From positions 1 through 61,323 of the forward strand of contig JAXGIS010000012.1 in assembly GCA_040770645.1 (NCBI GenBank): a DNA stretch of 61,323 nucleotides, given 5' to 3'. Position 1 is the first letter of the stretch, and every line of letters begins with the position of its first letter. A program made the translations under genes and the position numbers. Shown here in pieces: positions 1-7,940 of this stretch. This DNA comes from JAAYZX01 sp040770645. Its GTDB lineage: Bacteria; Actinomycetota; Thermoleophilia; RBG-16-64-13. Below the pieces are notes generated by a model. That model saw only the letters and a list, made by a program, of their open reading frames with translations. It ran no database searches and was not told the origin of the DNA.

Positions 1-1
1 A

Positions 2-109
2 GGTGGCACCCTCCACGTCACGGTCAGGGGAGATCGCGTCATCCTGGGCGGAAGAGCGGTCACCATCTTTCGGGGCGAACTCGCCATCCCGTTCCGCCCC
101 GCCGGTTAA
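2..109 (+). CDS. PhzF-family isomerase, C-terminal end only
   Basis: The window opens inside a gene read in frame 2, ending at TAA 107-109. The 35 visible residues include GDRVILGGRAVTIFRGEL, which resembles the last beta strands of PhzF / diaminopimelate-epimerase-fold proteins (usual pattern: ...V.V.GGRAVTV.RGEL). PhzF proteins are about 270-300 residues, so nearly all of it lies upstream. The active-site glutamate region is outside the window. The family link rests on a short tail only and no substrate can be inferred. Confidence 0.5.
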   Translation, partial: GGTLHVTVRGDRVILGGRAVTIFRGELAIPFRPAG

Positions 110-257
110 CATGCATGCCGCACTACCGGGGAGCCGCCGGGACTTCGAGCGGAAGAGGCACATGGGGAAGGAACCCCCGCACCGGCAGGCTCGTCGCATT
201 TGCACTAGCTCATCAACCACGTAAGCGTACGAACCCGTCGCACAGGGGAGAGAGACC

Positions 258-1073
258 ATGGATTCTTATATGACACGTCTTCGCAATGCTCGCCATCGGG
301 GCCGGGTGCCGGTCGTGATTCCGGTGGCCCTCCTGGCCGTGGCACTCGTGGGCGTCCTTGCAGGATGCACGGCCACTTCCACATCATCAACCTCCACGCA
401 GGCCACCGTTGCCCCACCCAGTTCCTCAGGCACGGACGGCTCCCCAGTGCTCATCGATACCATCACCGTCAATGGAACCGGCAACGTTCTCGCCGCTCCC
501 GACAGAGCAGATATACAAGTGGGCGTGCAAACGCAGGCGGATACCGCCGCTGAGGCGCTCACCACCAACTCGCGTGACGTGGAGGCGCTCATCGCCCGGT
601 TGAAGGCCGAAGGGGTGGCTGCGGAAAACATCGGCACCAGCTACTTGAATCTCTGGCCGATCACCACCTACGACCCTCAGACCGGGATGCAGTCTACCCA
701 AGGCTATCAGGCGGACAACACGGTGACGATCACGGTCGGAGATACGGGCGCTCCTAGGAAGATCTGGCCGCAGCGGCCGAAGCAGGGGGCAACTTCATCT
801 CGGGACTCCAGATGAGTCTGAGTGACGACACCGAGGCATCCAGCGAGGCCCTGGCCGCCGCCATGGCCGCGGCCAAAACCAAGGCAGAAGCCCTGGCGAC
901 AGCAGCGGGCGTGAAACTGGGAGAAGTGATCGCGGTGCGCGAGTCCGTGGTGCCGATTACCCCTCTACTACGAGGCGGCACGCGCCGGCGAGGGCGGCGG
1001 AACCGTCCCCATCAGCGCCGGCCAACTGCGGGTCAACGCGTCGGTGGATGTGACGTTCCGCATCGCTCGCTGG
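258..1073 (+). pseudogene. SIMPL-domain (DUF541) lipoprotein, frameshifted
   Basis: ATG 258 follows GGGGAGAGAG. The first frame gives a lipoprotein signal peptide (hydrophobic core about residues 18-35, lipobox LAGC with Cys37), a Ser/Thr-rich linker, then the SIMPL start (ITVNGTGNVLAAPDRADI). Near 764 the frame breaks. The next frame continues the family sequence (EAGGNFISGLQMSLSD, then AAAKTKAEALATAAGVKLG). It breaks again near 963, and the last piece (YYEAARAGEGGG, then QLRVNASVDVTFRIAR) is in a third frame. Restoring one base at each point gives a single protein of about 270 residues, the usual SIMPL length. The true stop is unclear; the frame stays open past 1073. The role of SIMPL proteins in the envelope is poorly known. 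The indels may be sequence errors rather than gene death. Confidence 0.7.
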
Positions 1074-1100
1074 ACACGAACTTCAGGCGCGACCACGGCG

Positions 1101-1121
1101 GGCGGCCGGGCCCCGGCCGCC
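1101..1121. terminator. GC hairpin between convergent genes
   Basis: Perfect 9-bp stem GGCGGCCGG / CCGGCCGCC with a 3-base loop, placed between the end of the SIMPL gene (+) and the end of the phosphofructokinase gene (-). There is no T-tract, as with several other hairpins in this window. A bidirectional terminator role is inferred from position. Confidence 0.5.
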
Positions 1122-1134
1122 GCGCTCACTCCCC

Positions 1135-2493
1135 CTACAGCCGGCAGCTGTCGGCCCCGGCTTCCGCCTCCGCCGCCGCTTCCACATCCGCCTCCGGCTG
1201 CTCCTCGAACCCATCCGTTTCCGACACCACCAGAGGCCTTGGCTCGTCTAAAACCAAGTATTCGAACTCGCGCCGGAATTTCTCCAACGACACGTGTGCC
1301 GTAGCCGCTATCTTGGCGAGCTCGTGCGCATCCTCGAAGTCGTCGCGCCGCAGGCGAATCATGTAACGGCGGGCGATCGCGTACCGCGTCGAGTGCATGT
1401 CAACCAGGCGCACGCGCGCCCGTCCTGTCTCGGGATCGAGCAGTTGGCCGAAGGGAATGGGGACGAACTGGCCCCCCTGCATGGAGATCATGGCGGCGTT
1501 GCCACCCGAGAGCAGATACTTGGCGGCCGAGTAGCCCAAGTCGCGCGTGTACTCCATATCGAGGGGTATGGGATCCGCACAGCGCAACTCGTAGCCGATG
1601 TTCTTGGCTACCAGAGTCATTTTCAGGCCGAACTCGGCCAGCCGCTTGTTCACGGCCGCCCGGAGCACCTCGCCAATGTCCACCTCGGCGATCCTGACGT
1701 TACCGTGGGGATCGCACTCCACTTGGTCGAGCCCTTTGAGGTCATCCGGGTCAATCCCCAGCACCAGCCCCTCCGCGATGACGGCCACGCCGTCGCTGCG
1801 TCCGTAGCTCAGCCTCTTCACGATCGCGCCCACCAGCGTGTCCACCACCTCCTTCATTCGGATGGGCTTGGTCGTGAACTCCTCGGGTATGAGCGTGAGC
1901 GTGGCCGCGGCCGCCTTGCCTATACCGAGGGCCAGATGGCCGGCCTTGCGGCCCATGGCGATCACCAAATACCAGCGCGAGGTGGTCCGAGCGTCAACCA
2001 TGAGGTTCTTGACGATATCCACTCCGAAATGCCGCGCCGTTTGGAACCCGAAGGTGTCCACGTACGGCGGGAGGTTGAGATCGTTGTCGATGGTTTTGGG
2101 CACGTGCACCACCCGGATGCGCCCACAGGCCTGCTCCTCCAGCCTCATGGCCGAGAAGGCGGTGTCATCACCCCCAATAGTGATGAGGCGCGAGATATTG
2201 AGTCGCAGCAGCGAGATGATGGTGTTCTCGAGCAGCGAGGGGTCGGTGGTGGGATTGGTGCGCGATATGCCGATGAAGGACCCGCCCCGGAAATGAATGC
2301 GGCTTACCGTATCGATGGTGAGAGGAATGACGTGGCGGATATCGCCTTCACTTATCCAGGCAAAGCCGTCCTGGATACCAACCACATCCACCCCATCGAG
2401 CTGGCAGCGGATGGTAGCGGCGCTGATGACGCTATTGATACCCGGCGCCGGACCCCCGCCCACGAGAATGCCAACCTTCTTCTGCGGTCCCAT
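1135..2493 (-). CDS. 6-phosphofructokinase, pyrophosphate-dependent type
   Basis: 452 residues. The N-terminal strand VGILVGGGPAPGINSVI is the phosphofructokinase nucleotide-site start. GGDD at 107-110 and PKTIDND at 132-138 are diagnostic: ATP-dependent enzymes have Gly after GGD, while Asp there together with Lys in PKTIDND marks PPi-PFK. The enzyme would phosphorylate fructose 6-phosphate with PPi, reversibly, and so serve glycolysis or gluconeogenesis. Length suits the 400-450 residue PPi group. The C-terminus carries an acidic Ala/Glu tail (about 430-450) that looks like an unstructured extension. It is single, with no sugar-kinase neighbours. PPi use is inferred from the residues and not proven. 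Confidence 0.9.
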   Translation of the reverse strand: MGPQKKVGILVGGGPAPGINSVISAATIRCQLDGVDVVGIQDGFAWISEGDIRHVIPLTIDTVSRIHFRGGSFIGISRTNPTTDPSLLENTIISLLRLNISRLITIGGDDTAFSAMRLEEQACGRIRVVHVPKTIDNDLNLPPYVDTFGFQTARHFGVDIVKNLMVDARTTSRWYLVIAMGRKAGHLALGIGKAAAATLTLIPEEFTTKPIRMKEVVDTLVGAIVKRLSYGRSDGVAVIAEGLVLGIDPDDLKGLDQVECDPHGNVRIAEVDIGEVLRAAVNKRLAEFGLKMTLVAKNIGYELRCADPIPLDMEYTRDLGYSAAKYLLSGGNAAMISMQGGQFVPIPFGQLLDPETGRARVRLVDMHSTRYAIARRYMIRLRRDDFEDAHELAKIAATAHVSLEKFRREFEYLVLDEPRPLVVSETDGFEEQPEADVEAAAEAEAGADSCRL

Positions 2494-2695
2494 ATTGTTT
2501 TGATACCCACAACAGGCCGCCGCTAATCGCTATGGCGAAGACCTGCCTTCCACTATCCCCTTACCACGCCAACCGGTAGCGGCCTGACCGGCTTGTGACT
2601 ATTTCGCGCCACAAGTGGAGATCACTCCTTCAAACGGACCTCAAAACCTGAGACCACTCGTGCGGGCCACGTCCGCTCCATGGGATGGAGGAAAG

Positions 2696-3313
2696 ATGGA
2701 ACAAGCGACGATCGACCTCAAGACCGAGCAGCAGTCCTCGCTCACGCGTCCCCGCTATCCCTACTCGCTCATTGCGAGGGCGTTGTTCGTTGGGATGGAC
2801 GTGGCGGCCGGGAAGAAGACCACGCTGCCCAAAGCCAAGTTACTGGAGATGCTGGCCTCCATTCCCTATCGGGAGTGGGAGCGACACCAGTACGCCCGGC
2901 TCACCCGCCGTTATCGCAATCTGGAGTGGGTGCGCAACGCTTGGCACGTGGTCACATACGGCAGAGGAGCGCAGGACAATGAGTATCAGCATCTCCTCGT
3001 CCTCCAAGAGAAGATGAAAGAAGACGGCATACGCGATCCCTGGTACCTCACGCCACCGCTTCCTTGGCTCATAACCACCACCTACGTGGTGTTGGCCAAA
3101 CTCCTGGCCCTCGCCAGCCTACGACGCGCTTTTCTTTTCAACGCCGAGTTCGAGGATCACGCCGAGCACGAGTACGCCAAGTTCGTAGAGGAACATCCCG
3201 AGTGGGAAGATCAGCCGGTGAACAACGTGGTGGTGGCCAGATACACCAAAGAGCAGAACTGGGCCCAGGTGTTCAGACGCATTGGTCTGGACGAGGGATC
3301 ATCGCAACCATAG
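2696..3313 (+). CDS. Alternative-oxidase-like diiron protein, incomplete ligand set
   Basis: I chose ATG 2696 because GGAGG lies at 2688-2692; the frame is open upstream without a good site. 205 residues, with one hydrophobic stretch around 123-142 (PWLITTTYVVLAKLLALA). NEYQHL (Glu96, His99) matches the NERMHL iron motif of alternative oxidases. EDHAEHEY (Glu153, His158) matches LEEEAIHSY. The last family motif (E..H in RADEAHHRDVNH) should fall near 180-190, but here the text reads RYTKEQNWAQ, so the final histidine is missing. It may be a divergent AOX (quinol to oxygen) or another ferritin-like diiron protein. It stands alone between hairpin-flanked genes. Confidence 0.55.
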   Translation: MEQATIDLKTEQQSSLTRPRYPYSLIARALFVGMDVAAGKKTTLPKAKLLEMLASIPYREWERHQYARLTRRYRNLEWVRNAWHVVTYGRGAQDNEYQHLLVLQEKMKEDGIRDPWYLTPPLPWLITTTYVVLAKLLALASLRRAFLFNAEFEDHAEHEYAKFVEEHPEWEDQPVNNVVVARYTKEQNWAQVFRRIGLDEGSSQP

Positions 3314-3448
3314 CTTCGCGCTGGCGGGTATGCCGCAACACGTGGTCGCATACCCAGGCATGCCGGAATACACAGACGCAGGTGACGCGTAGTAAAGCCG
3401 GAACTCAGCAGAGCAGGTAGACCGCAGCACCATGGCGAATGGGCGGAA

Positions 3449-3991
3449 TCACCGGCCCGGACCGCAACCACTCCCAGGCATCGCCACCCCGGGCCCGGCT
3501 ACTCCATCGCCTGCGCCAACTCGGCACCCCATTGCTTCGCCAACTTCCAGTTCACCCCGGCGCAAGGACCACTTGCCCGTCACGATGAACCGGCGCGCTT
3601 TGGCGACGGCACGGAAACCGGCGCGCTCCATCTCCTTGCCGATGGCAGGCGTGGCCCCGCCGGGTGACATCCTGACGCGCGTTTCGAATGCGGCGTACCT
3701 GCCACCGTGCCTGGACAGACCCGCGAGCCACGACCGCAGTGAGGGGTGAGACAGGTCAGGTGCGGAGCTCCCGCTCATACCTTTACCGATACTCTCCCGC
3801 ATCTCTTCGGTAGGGAGTCGAAAACCCAAGACCGGAGCTCCCACCACCACGAGATCTGCATCTGCAACCAACGCGGGCGTAGCGTCACTGGTGACTACGG
3901 CCCGCGCCTCCGGCCCAAGCCCTTCCGCTATAGCCCGCGCCACCGCCGCCGTGTTTCCCCAGAATGATTCATAAACCACCAAGGCCTTCAT
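3449..3991 (-). CDS. Flavodoxin-family protein
   Basis: Start ATG 3991 (MKALVVYESFWGNT) has AGGGGG just upstream and overlaps the previous gene's stop as ATGA. 180 residues. The first strand and loop YESFWGNTAAVARAI form the FMN phosphate-binding loop of flavodoxins, and VVVGAPVLGF forms the second flavin loop. The C-terminus (from about 160) is Gly/Pro-rich and low in complexity. It is the last gene of a three-gene operon with a thiolase-like and a DUF35 protein, so it may supply electrons to, or simply be co-expressed with, acyl-CoA metabolism. The partner is unknown. Confidence 0.75.
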   Translation of the reverse strand: MKALVVYESFWGNTAAVARAIAEGLGPEARAVVTSDATPALVADADLVVVGAPVLGFRLPTEEMRESIGKGMSGSSAPDLSHPSLRSWLAGLSRHGGRYAAFETRVRMSPGGATPAIGKEMERAGFRAVAKARRFIVTGKWSLRRGELEVGEAMGCRVGAGDGVAGPGVAMPGSGCGPGR

Positions 3992-4488
3992 GGTTCCCCC
4001 TGACGTGTTTCCACAGATGTCACCCGCCACTGAACGAGAGTGAACGGCGGGTCCGCGTCATCATGATCCTCGAACACCGCTTCCACACCAGTCCCGATCT
4101 CCACCGTCTGCAACGGATCCCCCAACAGGTTCCCCACCATGCGCACGCCGCCCGCCTGAGGCAACTCCACCAGGACCGTCAGATAGGGCACGGCTTCCTC
4201 CAACACCGGGTGCACCGGATACCAACTTCGCTCCCAACTGTAGATGACGCCGTGCGGCGCAACCGGCTCGTACCCCATGGCAAACGAGTGGCAGCAGTGA
4301 CAGATGTGCTCCGGCCCCCACTGCCACGTCCTGCAGACGGTACAACGCTGCACCACGAGCTCGTGCCGACGCGCCGCCTCCCAGAACTCGCGCGCCAACC
4401 CGTCCCCATACGGCGCCGGTGCCGGCAGTCCCGCCGGTAGATAGTGCCTGCGCTCGGACCGGCCGCTGCGGCCGGTGTGCACACTCAC
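3988..4488 (-). CDS. DUF35 OB-fold / zinc-ribbon protein, thiolase partner
   Basis: 166 residues, starting with GTG that overlaps the upstream thiolase-like stop (GTGA). An N-terminal helix (GLAREFWEAARRHEL) is followed by a rubredoxin-like zinc ribbon: Cys49, Cys52, Cys63 and Cys65/66. An OB-fold follows from about residue 75 (GVIYSWERSWYPVHP). DUF35 proteins bind acyl-CoA and pair with thiolase-fold proteins; in steroid side-chain degradation such pairs act as aldolases. Overlapping ORFs on both sides suggest fixed stoichiometry with the thiolase-like protein. The substrate is not evident. Confidence 0.8.
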   Translation of the reverse strand: MSVHTGRSGRSERRHYLPAGLPAPAPYGDGLAREFWEAARRHELVVQRCTVCRTWQWGPEHICHCCHSFAMGYEPVAPHGVIYSWERSWYPVHPVLEEAVPYLTVLVELPQAGGVRMVGNLLGDPLQTVEIGTGVEAVFEDHDDADPPFTLVQWRVTSVETRQGEP

Positions 4489-5666
4489 GGATTCGGCTCC
4501 GAGGAGTAGATGGAGCTCGACACGGGCTGGACCATCGGTCCGGAGACCACCATGGATACCCTGGCGTTCGGCACCTGGCAGGGACTCGTGCCCCGGATCT
4601 GGCGTACGGCTTCTATGATCAACTCAAGACCGTGCATGTAGCACTCGGCCAGATTGCCGCCACTGGTGTTGAGCGGCAGCCTACCCCCGACGAAGGAGAA
4701 GTTGGCGGGGGTGAAGAAGTCGTTGACCTCCTCCGGTGGGCAGAATCCGTGTTCCACGATCGACATCAGCACTCCGCCTGTGAAGTTCTCGTAACACTGG
4801 AGGACATCGACGTCCTTGGGTCCCAATCCGGCCACTGCGTACAGGCGAGGCGCCGACGTTTTGAAGTTGGACGTGGGGTAGTCAGGCGCATTGTGTACAG
4901 TGGCCGCCTGCCGGTAGCCCGACCCCTGCACGGCCGCCAGCACATACGCGGGCTTCTGTCTCAGTCCTTGGGCCCGTTCAGTCGATACCACGACCAGCGC
5001 CGCCGCCCCATCGTTCTCCATACAGCAGTCGTAAAGATGGAACGGCTCCACAATCCAGCGCGACTTTTCGTAGACCTCCTCCGTCAGTGGGCGCCCGTAC
5101 ATGACTGCGCGCGGGTTACGCTGCGCGTGCGCATAGCTCGTGAGCGCAACGGCCCTGAGCGCCTCCTGCCCGATACCGTGCTCCCACATGAAGCGGCGCA
5201 CACGCATGGCAAACATCTGCGCAGGCGACATCAGACCATAGGGAGCCGTGAATGCCTCTGCGCCCGGTGCCACCGGCGTACGTGCCCCCTGGCCGTAGCG
5301 GTGATACTGACCCTGCGCCAAGCCGCGGAATACCACCACCGTATCGGCGAGACCGGTGGCAACCGCAGCCGCAGCGTTGGCCACAGCCCCCGAGCCGCCG
5401 CCACCACCGCCACCCCACACCATGGTGCTGTAGCGGAGTTCCGGTAACCCCAGCGCCGCTGCGATCCGCGGTGGATCGTTGCGATCGTCCGCGTAAGAGA
5501 CGAGGCCGTCTATTCGCTCCACATCGACGCCGGCATCGGCGCACGCCAGCATGATGGCCTCCAGTGCCATCTTGAACTCAGAGTCGGGTGCCGCCCCCCG
5601 CTTGTAGTAACGGGTCTCGCCCACACCAACTACGGCCGCTTTTCCGCGCAGCGTGTGATCAGTCAT
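4485..5666 (-). CDS. Thiolase-fold lipid-transfer-type protein without nucleophilic Cys
   Basis: Start ATG 5666 is preferred (GAGGTG 8 bases upstream); a TTG two codons earlier is possible. About 393 residues of the SCP2-thiolase type (AAVVGVGETRYYKRG at the start). Where thiolases carry the catalytic Cys, near residue 85, this protein reads MVWGGGGGGGSG, a seven-Gly run with no Cys. The usual C-terminal GHPxGATG is replaced by NTSGGNLAECYMHG. It is therefore unlikely to be a Claisen thiolase. It resembles Ltp-type partners that form aldolases with DUF35 proteins, and its immediate neighbour is one. It heads the operon with the DUF35 protein and flavodoxin. Confidence 0.8.
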   Translation of the reverse strand: MTDHTLRGKAAVVGVGETRYYKRGAAPDSEFKMALEAIMLACADAGVDVERIDGLVSYADDRNDPPRIAAALGLPELRYSTMVWGGGGGGGSGAVANAAAAVATGLADTVVVFRGLAQGQYHRYGQGARTPVAPGAEAFTAPYGLMSPAQMFAMRVRRFMWEHGIGQEALRAVALTSYAHAQRNPRAVMYGRPLTEEVYEKSRWIVEPFHLYDCCMENDGAAALVVVSTERAQGLRQKPAYVLAAVQGSGYRQAATVHNAPDYPTSNFKTSAPRLYAVAGLGPKDVDVLQCYENFTGGVLMSIVEHGFCPPEEVNDFFTPANFSFVGGRLPLNTSGGNLAECYMHGLELIIEAVRQIRGTSPCQVPNARVSMVVSGPMVQPVSSSIYSSEPNP

Positions 5667-5823
5667 CAGCAAAGCACCTCGCCGAGACCTATCGCCCGAC
5701 GACCCACCTTCTCACCCGGAGACGGGACACCAAGTTGAGTAGCGGCGGGAAACCTGCTGGGGGCACCGGGCCACCTCCCTCCGCCTTTCTCCGGCTTGAC
5801 ATCCTCGACCCCCGAGCTCAGGG

Positions 5824-6423
5824 TCAGACGGCAGAAGTTGTGCCCGCTAAGCTTTGCAACTTCTTAACCGCTCCGCGCAGCATGAAGCCGGCCCACACGA
5901 AGGTGATCCCCTCCAGGATGGCAAACAGCCCTATGAGCCACACGATGGCCAGCGCCCCGGCCACGGGTAGCGCCAGCAGCAGAACGCCGAAGATGACGCC
6001 TATGACACCGGAGATTATCACCCACCAGTGCTCCGCAACGGCTTTGCGGGCCTCGATTCCAGCCCAGATCTCCAAGACGCCCAACAGCACGGCCCACACA
6101 CCGATCAGGATCAGCAGCGCCTGAGCCGTAAGGCTGGGCCACACGAAAGTGACAATACCCACCACGATACCCGCCAAGCCGCCGAGCAACATCAGCCACC
6201 ATCGGGACAAGCTCTTTCTGGAGCGTATGGCGCGGACCACTCCAGTTGCGCCGTCAACCAGCGAATAAGCACCGAAGAAGATTAACAGCACCAGAAGCGT
6301 GATGCCGGGCCACACCAGGGCCAGCAGCCCAAAGATGAGGGCGAGCACCCCTCGCAGAGCCACCAGCCACCAGTTCCTGCCCAACATCCGAATCAAATCC
6401 CCAATCACCGCGGTCCCATCCAC
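5824..6423 (-). CDS. HdeD-family membrane protein
   Basis: The start was set at GTG 6423 because AGGAGG lies 6 bases upstream; the longer frame to 6498 lacks such a site. 199 residues and six predicted membrane segments arranged as three helical pairs, each with the repeated pattern GxLAxxxGxxxLxWPxxTxxxL (ALIFGLLALVWPGITLLVLL, then GIVVGIVTFVWPSLTAQALL, then GVIFGVLLLALPVAGALAIV). This internal triplication is typical of HdeD/DUF308 proteins, linked to acid resistance in enterics but of unknown role elsewhere. Monocistronic by position. Confidence 0.85.
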   Translation of the reverse strand: MDGTAVIGDLIRMLGRNWWLVALRGVLALIFGLLALVWPGITLLVLLIFFGAYSLVDGATGVVRAIRSRKSLSRWWLMLLGGLAGIVVGIVTFVWPSLTAQALLILIGVWAVLLGVLEIWAGIEARKAVAEHWWVIISGVIGVIFGVLLLALPVAGALAIVWLIGLFAILEGITFVWAGFMLRGAVKKLQSLAGTTSAV

Positions 6424-6747
6424 AGCAACCCTCCTTTGCTCCGACTTTTCTGCATTCGCGAAGTCGGCGACAGCCCAGCACGCCGCATGGTCCAACATGA
6501 ACCAGGCCTCGAGTTCCAGAATACATCACTTCTATTCCCGATCCTCGCTCTCGCCTCCGCATACTCCGGCCTCCGGTTCACAGGCCCGGGGCTGAGCTTC
6601 CACCAAACGTTTGCCCGCTTCGTTTTGCACAGAGTAGCCATGGCTCGAGCCTCCGAGATCCTCAATGGCATGCAGCAGATGATTGCCGAACGAAGCCGAG
6701 GGCGTTACCCTTGACGGCGCACACCAATCACCGAGAGACGAGGAACG
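6424..6747. other. Intergenic region, no gene supported
   Basis: About 320 bp between the HdeD-like start (-) and the next candidate ORF (+). Small ORFs on both strands lack ribosome-binding sites and family patterns. It should hold the promoter for the HdeD-like gene, but I see no clear -35/-10 pair. Confidence 0.5.
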
Positions 6748-7034
6748 ATGAACAAGAAGTCCAAGATCAGCCTTAAGAAAAAGCGGAAGAAACGCGGCAA
6801 GGAAGTCTCTCTCGCTACTGAGGCGGCCACTGCCGCGCCGCAAAGCGGCGGTCGAACACCGCGGCGACACCTATGTCAAGCGCTGCATCGCGAGGTGCTG
6901 CGTCAAACACTGCGTACGCGGCGGTGTCGTAGCGGGCGCCGCCGAAGAAGCGGCGCTCGGCAGGAGTATTCGCAGTGGCAGAGCCGGCAGGCAGCGCGGC
7001 GGCGGCGCTCGACGCCCACCCGCTTCGCGAACAA
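6748..7034 (+). other. Possible small basic protein, frame uncertain
   Basis: ATG 6748 follows GACGAGGAACG. The first 20 residues (MNKKSKISLKKKRKKRGK) are extremely lysine/arginine-rich, unlike the surrounding DNA, which favours a real start. After about residue 25 the frame turns into Arg-rich text that runs antisense into arcC. Another frame gives EHRGDTYVKRCIARCC and continues to 7069, so an indel near 6830 is possible. I recognise no family; a nucleic-acid-binding role would be a guess from charge alone. Confidence 0.25.
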
Positions 7035-7940
7035 TCAGGCCCGCACCTGCGTCCCGGCTACCCCTTTGACCATCTCTTCGATCGCACCGATACTGCCGAT
7101 GGCCGCGCGCCTACCGGTCTTATCCACGAACTGGCAAGCCGCATCCACTTTGGGCCCCATTGACCCCGCCGGGAAATGGTGCTGCCGCAACTCATCCGGC
7201 GTGACATCCCGCAACAACCGGGCGTGGGGCGATCCCCAGTCCAAATAAGCCCCCTCCACATCTGTGGCCATCACAAACAGGTCGGCGTCGAGTTCACGAG
7301 CCAGCAACGAACCGGCCAAGTCCTTGTCTATGACCGCTTCTACACCCTGCAGATCCCCGTTCTCGCCGATCATGGTGGGAATGCCGCCGCCTCCGGCGCA
7401 GATCACGATCACCCCTTTTTCGATGAGCCACTTGATGGGTCTGATCTCGAAAATGCGGCGCGGCAAAGGCGATGGCACCACGCGCCGCCACGCCTGGCCG
7501 TCTTCTTTGAAAGCCCACCCCCGGGCACGGCCCAAACGCTCGGCTTCTTCTCGAGGGTAGAGTGGCCCAATGAACTTGGTGGGGTTCGAGAACGCAGGAT
7601 CGAGCGGGTCCACTTCGACCATGGTGAGGATGGTGGCAAACGGCTGCGCGGGAGCCATCAAGTTGCCGAGTTCCTGCTCGATCAGATACCCGATCATGCC
7701 ATCGCTCTGCGCACCCAAGACATCGAGCGGGTAAGGCTCAACTTCCTGGAACGCAGCCGCCTGCAGGGCCAGGAGCCCCACTTGCGGTCCATTCCCATGT
7801 GATAGCACCAGTTCATGACCTGCCGCAATGGGCGCCAGGGCGCGGGCGGCCACCTTCACGTTCGCTCGCTGCACATCGGGCGTCATGAGCTCCCCACGTT
7901 TGAGGAGGGCATTGCCTCCCAATGCCACCACGATTCTCAT
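7035..7940 (-). CDS. arcC: Carbamate kinase
   Basis: 301 residues, the normal length. It starts with MRIVVALGGNALLKRG, the carbamate-kinase nucleotide loop, and carries LSHGNGPQVG, LDVLGAQSDGMIGY, ICAGGGGIP and AVIDKDLAG, all family signatures. It transfers phosphate from carbamoyl phosphate to ADP, giving ATP, ammonia and CO2. No arginine deiminase or ornithine carbamoyltransferase is nearby. Its ATG overlaps the stop of an MBL-fold hydrolase (TGATG), so the two are translationally coupled. The carbamoyl phosphate source is therefore unclear; purine/allantoin or arginine routes elsewhere are possible. Confidence 0.93.
   Translation of the reverse strand: MRIVVALGGNALLKRGELMTPDVQRANVKVAARALAPIAAGHELVLSHGNGPQVGLLALQAAAFQEVEPYPLDVLGAQSDGMIGYLIEQELGNLMAPAQPFATILTMVEVDPLDPAFSNPTKFIGPLYPREEAERLGRARGWAFKEDGQAWRRVVPSPLPRRIFEIRPIKWLIEKGVIVICAGGGGIPTMIGENGDLQGVEAVIDKDLAGSLLARELDADLFVMATDVEGAYLDWGSPHARLLRDVTPDELRQHHFPAGSMGPKVDAACQFVDKTGRRAAIGSIGAIEEMVKGVAGTQVRA

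Noticed and set aside
1294..2526. 410-residue plus-strand ORF opposite the phosphofructokinase gene
   Set aside because: His/Arg-rich antisense shadow with no family features; the minus strand encodes a complete enzyme.
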